This document shows positions 44,900 through 54,700 of a DNA stretch of 64,000 bases, piece after piece. The stretch covers positions 57,171-121,170 of the forward strand of contig JAQCEQ010000002.1 of assembly GCA_027618565.1 (NCBI GenBank). The letters are read 5' to 3'. The notes below the pieces were generated by a model. That model made no database searches and was not told where the DNA came from. It saw only the letters and a program-made list of their open reading frames with translations. The position numbers and the translations under genes were made by a program. Every line of letters begins with the position of its first letter. Within the stretch, counting starts at the first letter, position 1. Source of the stretch: Planctomycetota bacterium. Its GTDB lineage: Bacteria > Planctomycetota > Phycisphaerae > Phycisphaerales > SM1A02.

Positions 44900-45670
44900 A
44901 TGATTGAGCTTGGAGTGAACATCGACCATGTGGCCACGGTGCGGCAGGCTCGCCGCACCTGGGAGCCGGACCCCGTGTGGGCCGCGGTGGAGGCACACCT
45001 CGGCGGTGCCGACGGCATCACGGTGCATCTTCGCGAAGACCGGCGACACATCCAGGACGACGATGTCCGTCGGCTGCGCGACCTGGTGCATGTCAAGCTG
45101 AACCTGGAGATGGCGGCCACCGACGAGATGGTGGCGATCGCGTGCTCGCTCAAGCCCGAGACCGCGATGCTTGTCCCTGAAGGGCGCCACGAGGTCACCA
45201 CCGAGGGCGGCCTGGATGTTGCGGGCGATGAGGCTCGGCTGGCGCGGCAGATTGCCAGGCTCCGTGACGCCGGCATTCGCACGAGCGTCTTCATCGGCGC
45301 CGACCGCAAGCAGGTCGACGCATCGGCGCGCGCCGGCGCGCAGGTCTGTGAATTGCACACGGGCCCATACGCCCACGCCTTCCACGCGCAGGGCCGTGAC
45401 CCATTGATGCCAGCCGTGCAGTCGGAGCTGGCACGGCTGCGCGAGGCAGGAGAGGCGATCCGCGCCGCCGGCATGAGATTCAATGCCGGGCACGCGATCA
45501 ACTACTTCAATGTCCAGCCCATCGCCGCGCTCCGCGGCATCCGGGAGCTCCACATCGGCCACTCCATCGTGAGCCGCGCCCTCTTCGTGGGCATTCGCGA
45601 AGCCGTCCGCGAGATGAAGCGGCTCATGCGCGAGGCGTGCGAGGCAGGTCAGGCAACGACCCACGGGTAG
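44900..45670 (+). CDS. pdxJ: Pyridoxine 5'-phosphate synthase
   Basis: A 256-residue TIM-barrel enzyme. Diagnostic segments are LGVNIDHVATVRQARRT, ADGITVHLREDRRHIQDDDV, shown by ITVHLREDRRHI, VPEGRHEVTTEGGLDV, CELHTGPYAHAF and FNAGHAINYFNVQPIA. It condenses 1-deoxyxylulose-5-phosphate with aminoacetone phosphate to form vitamin B6, the cofactor of SerC and GlgP in this window. Divergent from phoU with a 34-base gap. Confidence 0.96.
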   Translation: MIELGVNIDHVATVRQARRTWEPDPVWAAVEAHLGGADGITVHLREDRRHIQDDDVRRLRDLVHVKLNLEMAATDEMVAIACSLKPETAMLVPEGRHEVTTEGGLDVAGDEARLARQIARLRDAGIRTSVFIGADRKQVDASARAGAQVCELHTGPYAHAFHAQGRDPLMPAVQSELARLREAGEAIRAAGMRFNAGHAINYFNVQPIAALRGIRELHIGHSIVSRALFVGIREAVREMKRLMREACEAGQATTHG

Positions 45671-45693
45671 CCTCCCTCCGAGGACACCCCGAC

Positions 45694-46659
45694 ATGCCAC
45701 GACCCACCGCAAGCCTCGACGGAGCATGGACCGCCATCGTCACGCCCTTCACGCCGGATGGCACGGGGGTCGATGTCGATCGCCTTCGCCAGCAGGTTGC
45801 CTTCCAGCTCGACGGCGGCGTGCGCGGCATCGTCCCCTGCGGGACCACGGGCGAGGCGCCGACGCTCTCGGAAGTCGAGCAGGACCTGGTGATCTCGACC
45901 TCTGTGGAGTGCGCGTGCGGGACCGGCTGCCTGGTCGTGGCCGGTGCGGGAAGCAACGCCACCGCCCACGCGCTTCATCGCCAGCGCCGCGCCAAGGAAC
46001 TTGGCGCCGACGGCGGGCTCCAGGTGAGTCCCTACTACAACAAGCCATCGCAGGAGGGGCTCTATCGGCACTTCATGACCGTCGCTGACGGGTGCGACCT
46101 CCCCATCGTGCTCTACAACATTCCCGGCCGCTGCGCCGTCACGATGACCCCGGATACCGTGGAGCGGCTCGCGCGCCACCCCAACATCGTGGCGATCAAG
46201 GAGGCGACGGGGAGCATGGACTCCGCCAGCGAGATTCGCCGGCGCTGCGGCATCACGATCCTTTCCGGCGATGACTCGCTCACGCTCTCGTTCGCCGCCG
46301 TCGGCGCCACCGGTGTCGTGTCCGTGGTGAGCAACCTCATGCCGCGTGCGATCGCAGATCTCTGCGACGGATGCGCGCGCAATGACTTCGCCGCCGCACG
46401 CCAGGTCCACGAGTCGATCTTCCCGCTCTCGCGCGGGCTTCTCTCCCTGGACACCAACCCCGCTCCCCTCAAGGCGGCGATGGCGCTTCTCGGTCGCGAT
46501 TCCGGGGCGCTGCGGCTGCCCATGCACCCGGTGGACCCAACGCTCATACCGCGAATCCAGTCACTGCTCGTGGAGTCGGGCTTGATGTCGGCGAATACCG
46601 GTGGCCCTGGCCGGCGAACCGTCATCGAGGCCGTGCAGGCCAAGGGAGCCATGGCGTGA
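45694..46659 (+). CDS. dapA: 4-hydroxy-tetrahydrodipicolinate synthase
   Basis: A 321-residue class I aldolase. GTTGEAPTLSE is the pyruvate-site signature; Y141 (VLYNIPGR) and Schiff-base K169 (AIKEATGS) are present, followed by ILSGDDSLTL. It makes the first intermediate of the lysine/diaminopimelate branch. GAGGA lies about 12 bases upstream. It follows pdxJ by 23 bases and its TGA overlaps the GTG of the Nudix gene, so pdxJ-dapA-nudix form an operon. Confidence 0.94.
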   Translation: MPRPTASLDGAWTAIVTPFTPDGTGVDVDRLRQQVAFQLDGGVRGIVPCGTTGEAPTLSEVEQDLVISTSVECACGTGCLVVAGAGSNATAHALHRQRRAKELGADGGLQVSPYYNKPSQEGLYRHFMTVADGCDLPIVLYNIPGRCAVTMTPDTVERLARHPNIVAIKEATGSMDSASEIRRRCGITILSGDDSLTLSFAAVGATGVVSVVSNLMPRAIADLCDGCARNDFAAARQVHESIFPLSRGLLSLDTNPAPLKAAMALLGRDSGALRLPMHPVDPTLIPRIQSLLVESGLMSANTGGPGRRTVIEAVQAKGAMA

Positions 46660-47225
46660 GTGACCCCGCGGTCGAGGGTTCCAAGGGACTCGATGCCCCG
46701 CGCTACGACGTCGCCAGCCTTCCGTATCGCCTGGCGGTGTTGTGCTATCTCTGGGATGAGCAGGGCCGACTGCTTCTTCTGCATCGCGCGAAGGCGCCCA
46801 ACGCCGGGATGCACTCGCCCATCGGCGGGAAGATCGAGATCGCCCGCGGGGAGACCCCGCACGAGTGCGCGGTCCGCGAGATCGAAGAGGAGTCCGGCGT
46901 TCGCCTTCACTCCAACGAAGTGCGACTGTGCGGCATGGTGGCCGAGCGCGGGTACGAGGGAAAGCACCATTGGCTCATCTTCCTTTATGAGGCCACCAGG
47001 CCGATCGCGCACGCCGAGGTCCCGCGCATGACCTTCGACGAGGGCGCGCTGGAGTGGATCGATGAGCACAGCGTCGCCACCATCGGCATCCCATGGACCG
47101 ATCAAGAGATCCTCTGGCCAGCCATCCGTTCCCACCGGGGCGGGTTCTTCGCCGTGGACATTGACTGCTCCGTCCAGCCCCCACGCCACCGCATCGTCGA
47201 GAGCTGGGGACCGGCCGGGCGCTAG
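46656..47225 (+). CDS. Nudix hydrolase
   Basis: A 189-residue protein starting at a GTG that overlaps the dapA stop. The Nudix box reads GGKIEIARGETPHECAVREI then EEESGV; the catalytic REIEEE core is intact. It has two more residues between the second Gly and the following Glu than the classic box. Substrate unknown; candidates are nucleotide derivatives. It overlaps the convergent GlmM-like gene by 4 bases. Confidence 0.88.
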   Translation: MSDPAVEGSKGLDAPRYDVASLPYRLAVLCYLWDEQGRLLLLHRAKAPNAGMHSPIGGKIEIARGETPHECAVREIEEESGVRLHSNEVRLCGMVAERGYEGKHHWLIFLYEATRPIAHAEVPRMTFDEGALEWIDEHSVATIGIPWTDQEILWPAIRSHRGGFFAVDIDCSVQPPRHRIVESWGPAGR

Positions 47226-48598
47226 AACCCCGCCGCCCTCGCACACCGGTCGCAGAGTTCCCCGGCGCGCTCTGCCGTGGCCGCCTCGCCGATGATGCGC
47301 ACGATGGGCTCCGTGTTGCTGGCTCGCAGGTGCACCCATCCATCGGGCCAGTCCACCCGGAGCCCGTCGCTGTCGGTCAGCCGCTCTGCGGAGAACGCCT
47401 GACGCACACCTGCGAATGCGCGTGCCATGGCATCGCGCCCACCCACCGCCGAGAGGTCCAGCTTTCGCTTCACCATGGAGTAGCGGGGGAGCTCGCCGGC
47501 CAGCACGGAGAGATGCTTCCCGGTCGCGGCCATCAGTTCCAGCGTGAGCGCCATCGCGCTGAGGGAGTCGCGGACCCAGCACACGCCGGGAAGGATGACG
47601 CCACCGTTTCCCTCGCCACCGAGGAGAGCACCCTCGGCGCGCATGCCCGCCACGACATTCGCCTCGCCGACGGCCGTGCGCACGACGCGCGAGCCCGGAT
47701 GCTGCGCGCAGAGGTCATCCACCATGCGACTTGTCGAGAGATTGGTACAGACCACGCAGGTACTAGCCCGGTCCAGCATCCGGCGCGTGACCAGCGCCAG
47801 CGTGCACTCTTCCCCGATGAATCGTCCACGCTCGTCCACGATGGCGAGGCGATCCGCGTCCGGGTCCTGAGCAAAACCCACCGCCGCGGCGCCATCCGCC
47901 GCAACCGCGCGCATGAGCTGCGTGAGGTTGGCTTCGATGGGCTCCGGCGTGTGCGCAAAATCGCCGGTGTGCTCACCATTGAGGTGGATCACCTCGCAGC
48001 CCAGCCGTTCCAGCAGCATCCTCCCGCTGGCGGCGCCGCCGCCGTTGACGCTGTCCAGCACGACCCTGAATTGCGCAGCTCGAATGACTGCAGCATCCAC
48101 CTGAGCCAGCACCCGGTGCACATGGCGCTCGTCGGCCTCGTGGTCCCTGTGGTGGGTTCCCGCGCCAAGCGGCCCGGCCCAGTCGAGCCGACCCTCTTGG
48201 AACCGCGCGATGATGGACTGGGCCACGGGCGGAGGCGGCGCCAGCCCATCAGCATCCAGCGCCTTGAGCCCGTTCCAATCGATCGGGTTGTGGCTGGCGG
48301 TGACCGCCAGGCCACCCTGCGCTGCGTGCTCGCGGATCGCCACCGCCACGGTCGGGGTGGCGACGATCCCGACATCGATGACATCGCAGCCGCATCCCAT
48401 CAGTGCACCTTCGACTGCTCGGCCCAAGGCCTCTCCGCTGGCGCGCCCGTCGCGGCCCACGACGACTCGTGGGCGTGGCGCACTCTCGCACAGGTGCGAA
48501 GCAAACGCCGCCGCGAACCGGGCGGCAACCACCGGCGTCATGGTGCGCCCGACCAGTCCGCGCGCGCCGCTGACGGACAACATGAGGGGACTCTCCAT
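47222..48598 (-). CDS. glmM: GlmM-like phosphoglucosamine mutase/phosphohexomutase
   Basis: A 458-residue alpha-D-phosphohexomutase. The phosphoserine loop is TASHNPIDWNGLK, the metal loop FAQDPDADRLAIVDE, sugar-binding GGEGNGGVILP and phosphate-binding RASNTEPIVRI. Order and spacing fit GlmM or a phosphomannomutase-like enzyme. It likely turns glucosamine-6-phosphate to the 1-phosphate for cell-envelope precursors and supplies the pyrophosphorylase encoded at 42707. The start is tight against a TACGCT hexamer 7 bases upstream. Confidence 0.87.
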   Translation of the reverse strand: MESPLMLSVSGARGLVGRTMTPVVAARFAAAFASHLCESAPRPRVVVGRDGRASGEALGRAVEGALMGCGCDVIDVGIVATPTVAVAIREHAAQGGLAVTASHNPIDWNGLKALDADGLAPPPPVAQSIIARFQEGRLDWAGPLGAGTHHRDHEADERHVHRVLAQVDAAVIRAAQFRVVLDSVNGGGAASGRMLLERLGCEVIHLNGEHTGDFAHTPEPIEANLTQLMRAVAADGAAAVGFAQDPDADRLAIVDERGRFIGEECTLALVTRRMLDRASTCVVCTNLSTSRMVDDLCAQHPGSRVVRTAVGEANVVAGMRAEGALLGGEGNGGVILPGVCWVRDSLSAMALTLELMAATGKHLSVLAGELPRYSMVKRKLDLSAVGGRDAMARAFAGVRQAFSAERLTDSDGLRVDWPDGWVHLRASNTEPIVRIIGEAATAERAGELCDRCARAAGF

Positions 48599-48605
48599 CG
48601 CCGGA

Positions 48606-48635
48606 AGCGTACTGAGCGTCCGGCGCTCCTATACT
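48606..48635. promoter_or_regulatory. Divergent promoter region of glmM-like and PTPS genes
   Basis: The 46 bases between the two starts hold TATACT at 48630-48635 on the plus strand (five of six consensus bases, 9 bases before the PTPS ATG) and, on the minus strand, TACGCT at 48611-48606 (7 bases before the glmM ATG). No Shine-Dalgarno sequences or good -35 elements are seen. Confidence 0.4.
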
Positions 48636-48644
48636 GGCTGGCTT

Positions 48645-49043
48645 ATGTTCGTATTGAGCGTGGAACGAACCTTCTCTGCCGCGCACCAGGTGCGCGTGGC
48701 GGGCGAGATGGAACCGCTCCACGGGCACGACTGGCGCGTGAGGGCCTGTGTGGAAGGGGACTCGCTGGATGCCAATGGGCTCCTTTGTGACTTCCAGGTG
48801 GTCGAGCGCGCGGTCGACGAGGCGATCGCTCCTTGGAAGGGCCGGACCCTCAATGGCACCAGCCCGTTCTCGGAGGCACACCTGCCCACCGCGGAACATG
48901 TCGCGCTCGCGATCGCCCGCGCCCTGGCGCCACGAGTCCCGGCACCCGCCCGGCTCGCCCGCGTGAGCGTGACGGAGGCTCCGGGTTGCGAGGCCACCTT
49001 CGTGGTCGATGCGGGCCAGCACGCGCCCGGAGGGGCACGATGA
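48645..49043 (+). CDS. 6-pyruvoyl-tetrahydropterin synthase family, PTPS-III type
   Basis: A 132-residue T-fold enzyme with zinc ligands H14 (FSAAH), H26 and H28 (LHGHDW). The catalytic Cys that precedes HGH in PTPS-II and QueD is absent. Instead E23 forms an ExxHGH motif (EPLHGH), the signature reported for PTPS-III, which makes 6-hydroxymethyl-dihydropterin and bypasses FolB in folate synthesis. CDFQVVERAVDEAI and LPTAEHVALAIA are family segments. Its stop overlaps ppk as ATGA. Confidence 0.85.
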   Translation: MFVLSVERTFSAAHQVRVAGEMEPLHGHDWRVRACVEGDSLDANGLLCDFQVVERAVDEAIAPWKGRTLNGTSPFSEAHLPTAEHVALAIARALAPRVPAPARLARVSVTEAPGCEATFVVDAGQHAPGGAR

Positions 49044-51157
49044 ACACTCCAGCGACACACGCACCCGACGGCACGAAGCCAGAGGCACCGCCCGTCGATA
49101 CCCAGTCACCCGACCGATTCCTGCGGCGAGACGTCCAGTGGCTGGAGTTCAACGGCCGCGTGCTGGCGATGTCGGAGGATGATCGCACGCCGCTCCTGGA
49201 GCGTGTCCGTTTCCTGAGCATCTTCACCGCCAACCTGGACGAGTTCTTCATGAAGCGCATCGGGGGGCTGCGGGACACGCCGGAGGATCACGCCCTTCGA
49301 ACCACGATCCGGGCCATGACCGACAGGCAGTGCGACCGCCAGGCGCACTGCTGGCAGTCCAGCCTGCTGCCCGCACTTCGCGATCAGGGAATCAGCGTCC
49401 TCCAATGGCCGGAACTGGAGAAGGAGGAACGCGAGGAGGCCCGCACATGGTTCCGTTCGGCCCTCTTCCCGATCCTGACGCCGTTGGCGGTCGATTCCGG
49501 CCACCGGTTTCCGTTCATCTCCACGGGCAGCCTGTCACTGGCCGTCGCGCTTCGGCGCCCTGGGACGGACGAACACCTCTTCGCACGCGTGAAGATCCCC
49601 GAGCAGCCGACGCGGATGTACCGCTTCGAGGGTACGGAGCGATTCATACTCGTGCGCGACCTCGTCACCGAGTGCCTCGATGACCTCTTCCCTGGCATGG
49701 AGATCCTCCATTCCATGCCCTTCCGCTTGACCCGCGACGCCGAGATCGAGCCAGACCCGGAGGATGGAGAGGACCTGCTCCATGCGGTCGAGCAGAAACT
49801 GAAGGAACGCCGCTTCGGCCGCGTCGTCCGGCTGGAAGTGCCTCGCGGTCCGCAGCAACGGATGCTTCGATTTCTCATGTCGGAACTGGAAGTGAGGGAG
49901 TCGGAGGTCTACGAACTGGACGGCCTCCTGGACTACCGGAACCTCGATCCGGTCGCCGACCTCCCGCGCAAGGAACTGCACTGGTCGTCGTGGCTGCCGC
50001 GCCGCCCGCGGGACCTCGCCAAGTCCGGCAACGACATGTTCGCGCGCATCCGCCGCGGCGACGTGATGGTGCACCACCCGTACGAGTCATTTGATGCCAG
50101 CGTGAGCCGATTCATCAGCGAGGCGGCCTCGGACCCGAGCGTGCTGGCGATCAAGCAGTCCCTCTACCGCACCAGCGGCGACAGCCCGTTCGTGGCCGAC
50201 CTCATCCGCGCGGCGGAGCGAGGGAAGCAGGTGGCTGTGCTGGTGGAGCTTCGGGCGCGGTTCGACGAGGCCCGCAACATCGAGTGGGCCAAGCGCCTGG
50301 AGCGCGCCGGCGTCCATGTCGCGTATGGCGTCCTGGGGCTCAAGACCCACACCAAGACCGCGCTCGTTGTCCGCAAGGAGAGCGACGGCCTCCGCTGCTA
50401 CACACACATCGGGACCGGCAACTACAACGCCAAGACGGCATCGCTCTACGAGGACATCGGCCTCTTCACCTGCGACCGCGTGCTCGGCGACGACCTCGTT
50501 GGGCTCTTCAACTATATGACGGGACGATCCCGGCAGACGGAGTTCCGCAAGTTGCTGGTCGCGCCCGTGGCGATGAAGCAGCGGTTCCTGGAACTCATCG
50601 AACGCGAGGTGGCACTGCACTCCAGCCAGTGCCCCGGCCGCATCGTTGCCAAGATGAACCAGATCGAGGACAAGGGCATCATCGATGCGCTCTACCGCGC
50701 CAGCCAGGCCGGCGTGCGGATCGACCTCATCGTGCGAGGATTCTGCTGCCTGCGCCCCGGGCTCCCGGGCCTCTCGGAGAACATCCGCGTCCGATCCGTC
50801 ATCGGGCGATTCCTGGAACACTCGCGCATCTTCCACTTTGGGGCGGGCAAGCCAGACCCTCTCGAGGGCGACTGGTACATCGGCAGCGCCGACTGGATGT
50901 ACCGCAACCTCCAGACGCGCGTGGAGGCCGCCGCCCCCATCGAGCTGCGCGCCCACCGCGAGCGCCTCCTCCGAATCCTCTGGGTGGAACTTGGCGACGC
51001 CCGCCAAGCGTGGTCGATGCACCCCGACGGGAGCTATCGACTGGACGAGGCGGGAGATCCTGCCTGGTCCCTGGGCATGGCGCCCCACTGGTCCACAGAG
51101 ATCGATTCGTCACTGGGCACGCACGAACTCCTCATGCGCGACGCCATCGCGCACTGA
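49040..51157 (+). CDS. ppk1: Polyphosphate kinase 1
   Basis: A 705-residue PPK1 of normal length. N domain WLEFNGRVLAMSEDDRTPLLERV (core WLEFNGRVL), head domain, then two PLD-like domains. The autophosphorylated His is H437 in GLKTHTKTALVVR; H456 in THIGTGNYN is the second conserved His. ASDPSVLAIKQSLYRT is also present. It polymerises ATP gamma-phosphate into polyphosphate. GGAGGGG lies just before the ATG, which overlaps the stop of the PTPS gene. Confidence 0.96.
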   Translation: MNTPATHAPDGTKPEAPPVDTQSPDRFLRRDVQWLEFNGRVLAMSEDDRTPLLERVRFLSIFTANLDEFFMKRIGGLRDTPEDHALRTTIRAMTDRQCDRQAHCWQSSLLPALRDQGISVLQWPELEKEEREEARTWFRSALFPILTPLAVDSGHRFPFISTGSLSLAVALRRPGTDEHLFARVKIPEQPTRMYRFEGTERFILVRDLVTECLDDLFPGMEILHSMPFRLTRDAEIEPDPEDGEDLLHAVEQKLKERRFGRVVRLEVPRGPQQRMLRFLMSELEVRESEVYELDGLLDYRNLDPVADLPRKELHWSSWLPRRPRDLAKSGNDMFARIRRGDVMVHHPYESFDASVSRFISEAASDPSVLAIKQSLYRTSGDSPFVADLIRAAERGKQVAVLVELRARFDEARNIEWAKRLERAGVHVAYGVLGLKTHTKTALVVRKESDGLRCYTHIGTGNYNAKTASLYEDIGLFTCDRVLGDDLVGLFNYMTGRSRQTEFRKLLVAPVAMKQRFLELIEREVALHSSQCPGRIVAKMNQIEDKGIIDALYRASQAGVRIDLIVRGFCCLRPGLPGLSENIRVRSVIGRFLEHSRIFHFGAGKPDPLEGDWYIGSADWMYRNLQTRVEAAAPIELRAHRERLLRILWVELGDARQAWSMHPDGSYRLDEAGDPAWSLGMAPHWSTEIDSSLGTHELLMRDAIAH

Positions 51158-51183
51158 CTGGCGCATCCCTCCAGCGTGGAGCT

Positions 51184-51654
51184 TCACTCCAGGGCGCTCG
51201 CGGGCGCCGTCGCCTGTCCGGCAGAACTCCCCGTCGCCACGAACGATTCCGTCGGGTTTGGAATGCCCAAGTCGTGGATCGTCTCGGAGAGTTTCTGGCG
51301 CCGGCTGTAGGTGAGCGTCCCGGAGGCCCGCCACGGGTGCCGTTCGGCGGGCGGTCCCGGCAAGATCAATGGAAGCTCGATCGTGGCCGTGGTGTGTGCC
51401 GGCAGCGTCCGTGAAGCCATCCAGTGCGAGGGGTCGAATGCGCGCCCGTCGCATTCACCGCCGTAGTCCCACTGTTCCAAGGCGAACGGCGTCGAGGTCG
51501 GGTTCGTCACCACCAGCCGCAGCGTGTACTCCGAGGCCTCGGGCGTCGCCTGCGCGAGCGAGAGCCCGTCGACACGGACGGTCGGGGACTGGCAGGCGCC
51601 CGCCACCATGAACACGGCCAACGGCGCGAAGGCCCTCGCGCGAGCAACGACCAT
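51184..51654 (-). CDS. LEA14/WHy-like lipoprotein
   Basis: A 156-residue protein with a lipoprotein signal (FAPLAVFMVAGAC) and one LEA2-type beta-sandwich: VRVDGLSLAQATPEASEYTL followed by LRLVVTNPTSTPFALEQWDY. This fold occurs in small bacterial envelope proteins linked with stress in plants; function here is unknown. The start at 51654 gives a good lipobox. A TAGAGT hexamer on the minus strand about 38 bases upstream could be its -10. Convergent with ppk1 with a 26-base gap. Confidence 0.7.
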   Translation of the reverse strand: MVVARARAFAPLAVFMVAGACQSPTVRVDGLSLAQATPEASEYTLRLVVTNPTSTPFALEQWDYGGECDGRAFDPSHWMASRTLPAHTTATIELPLILPGPPAERHPWRASGTLTYSRRQKLSETIHDLGIPNPTESFVATGSSAGQATAPASALE

Positions 51655-51685
51655 CCGCGTGTCGACGAGGGACTGTGGCACCAAC

Positions 51686-51713
51686 TGGACTCTACCGCTT
51701 CGGTCCCTAGCAT
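51686..51713 (+). promoter_or_regulatory. Possible leaderless promoter of the PQQ-propeller gene
   Basis: TGGACT (51686-51691) and TAGCAT (51708-51713) are 16 bases apart. The -10-like element ends 6 bases before a GTG at 51720 that opens the long frame. The -35 is the same hexamer as in the GH13 gene at 10736. Confidence 0.4.
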
Positions 51714-51719
51714 GGCTCT

Positions 51720-54700
51720 GTGGACCATCACCGACGATGCGGTGCCTTGTGGCCGAGTTCCATGGCGGTGCGCCCAGGCGCTCTGCTGGCATGCCTCGTG
51801 GCCCTGGTCGCTCCTCCGGGCAAGGGTGCGATCGCGCAGGACATGGCGCTCGCCACGGTCCCCGACTCACCCACATGCCACCAATTGCTCCTTCAGGCTG
51901 CCCTGCAGGCGGAATCCAATCCTCAGGGGGCCATGCGAGCCCTCGAGGTGGTGCTCCAGACCCCTCTGTCGCTCGTCCCGGTGGACGCAGAGGCCTTGCT
52001 CTTCAGGACCGTGAGATCCGGGGTGGTGGCGCTCCTCACGCGAGAGACCGACCTCGCCGCAGCCTGGCAAGAGGCGATGGATGCGAGAGCGGAACGGATC
52101 TTGGCACAGGAGGGTGCCTTGGCGGCGTGGCGCCGGTTTCCGGGTACCCGCACGGCGATGGCGGCCGGAATGGAATTGTCCAGGGAGGCGATGGCTCGCG
52201 GTGAGCCGACCGCCGCACTCCGACGGCTGCAGCAGGTCAGGGCCGATCCAGCGTTTCATCCTTCGAACCTCCCGTTGTGGGCGCGTGTCACCGCCTTCGC
52301 GGCCTGGGCTGCGGGCGACTCCGAGGCGCTTGAGCGCGCGATGGAGCAGCTCAGCGCGACGGGTGACGACGAGGGCACTGCACGACTGCGAGCGGTCATG
52401 CACGGTGCACCGCCCTCGCCAGCCCCACTCGCCAACGCCTTGGAACGAGTCGCGGCGCTGGACCCAACCGCACTGCCGGAATCGCCAACCTGGCGCGTCG
52501 GGCTGCGCGAGTCGGCCCTGCAACGGGCAGAGCAGGTCGCCGCCGACCGCAACGACTCGCCGGAGGATGTGGAGGTCCGTGCCGAGAATGGGCAGTTTCG
52601 GGCCGTCTTGCCGGTGGAGTCGGACGGCTTGGTCCTGGCGCTTGCCGGCTCGTCGATGGCCGCGTTCGATGCGGTCACGCACGCGAGCCGGTGGTCGATC
52701 GGGACACCGCCGGTTCCGTCGGTGGGGTTGTCGGTGGAGCCTCCCCGATTGGGCGCCCCGACCACGATGGACGGCATTGCGTTCGTGCTGCTGGGAAGCC
52801 CACAGGCACCGGAGCGCGCGACCGTCGCCGCTGCCATTGATCTCCGTTCCGGTCTCCCGGTGTGGATGAACTTGGTGGGGACGGCTCCAGACCCAGAGGC
52901 GGCGGACGAGACGGTGTCGGAAGCCATTGGTCTTCCAGTCGCGATCGATGGCGGCGTGGTCGTGCAGTCCGTGAAGCTGGACGCGCGAAGCCAATCGACC
53001 GCCGAAATCCACTCGCTTCGGAGCCGAGATGGCCATCCTGTGTGGAGCGCTGTTCTGGGAACTGCTCCATTGGTCGGGGTTGCGCCGCGCCCCCCGACGC
53101 AGGCGACGGCGCACGGCGGGACGATCCTTGTTCCCACGACCGTTGGGACCTTTGCGTGCCTTGAGTCCGACACCGGCGATGTGGTCTGGCTGCGGAGGGT
53201 CGCGATGCCGCTTCGGGCACCGGCGGTGCGGCCGCGGCCCTTCGAACTCCGCACCACGGCCCTGAGCGGTGCCGCGTGGTGCGCCCTGTCCCCGGACGGG
53301 AGGTCGATCCTCATGCTCGACCTGCTCGACGGCGACCTGCGTCGCGAGATTCCCACCGGGCCCGACACCCCCTCCGGAACAGCGCAGTACCTCATCAACG
53401 GCGGCGTGGGAATCGTGGCCGCCGGGGATCACCTTTCGATGCTGACCGAGGACGGCACCGCGGCGACCTGGAGCCGGCCAGACCTGCACCCGGCGGGGAG
53501 AGTGATCGCGGCCGCCGTCCACGGGCGTCCGGCCCTGGTTGTGCCGCTGGGCGACTCTGTCGCCATCCTGGATGCGTCTAACGGCTCGACGATCGCGTCG
53601 CGAGCGACCGCCGCGGGGAATCCGGGCATCGGCGGATTGGGGCTGGTGATCGCGACCGACCAGGAGCTGCTGGGCTGGAGTCCGGCCGATGGTGCCTGGC
53701 GCCAACTGGTGGAGGCGCTGCGTGCCGATCCCTCCGATGTCTCTGCGGCGTGCGCCATGCTTGAGCTGGCCATCCAACTGGAGGATCGGGCGCGTTGCAC
53801 GCAGGCGTGCGAGGCCTTGCGGAACGCGATTGCTGCGGCAACGCTCCTCACCGAGGGGGCGATCGAGTCGCTGCTTGAGGCCAGCGCCAGGGCCACCACC
53901 ACTGGGATCGTCCCGGACGCACCCCTGCAGTCAGTCTTTGTCGCCTTGGCCGGCGACTCAATCCCGCCGTCCCTGCAAGCGCGCGCTCGGTTGCTGGAGG
54001 CAAAGTGGCACATCCTCCTGGGTCGATCCGACCAGGCACGCGCGGTCCTCTGGTCCCTCATCCGTGCGAAGGAGTTGCGGGGAGTCATGCTCACCGGAGA
54101 TGGAGCGGCGCGGGGCTGGTTCGTGCGCGCTCCCGTGGAGGCGGGAAGCCGGCTCGCTGAACTGGTGGCGGCCGAAGCCTTGCCTTGGCCCCGGGCGCAG
54201 GACAGCGGGGAGCAGATGTGGATCGACAGATTGCGCGAGCTGGAGAGGCCCTCCGGACCCGATGGGGCCGGTACGCCTGGGACCACCGACAAGGATCGCC
54301 CTTCGACCGACCCGGCCTCGATGGCTGAGTCTTTGCGCGAGGTCGTGCGCATCCCATGCCGCCCGGTCGCCGTCCGCCCCATGGGTGAGGCCTCAGCCTC
54401 CATGTTTACCTCACCATCGGCCGCAGCACATGCCCCTGATCGATTGCTTGGCTGGCGAGCTGGATTCCTCGAGTCCATTGACACCACCACGGGCGCCGTG
54501 GCTTGGCGGACACCACTGCCCGGCCCCGTACCCCCTGAGGTCCTCGCCACCGAGGGCGACCGGCTCGTAGCGATCAGCGGACTGCAAGTGAGGTTCATCG
54601 ACTCACGGAACGGCACGATCGCCACGGAGATCCTGTCCATCGACGCCATTCTTGGCGCTGCGCCCGAGCCCGCCTTTCCTCCGCGCGGGGCACCACTCAC

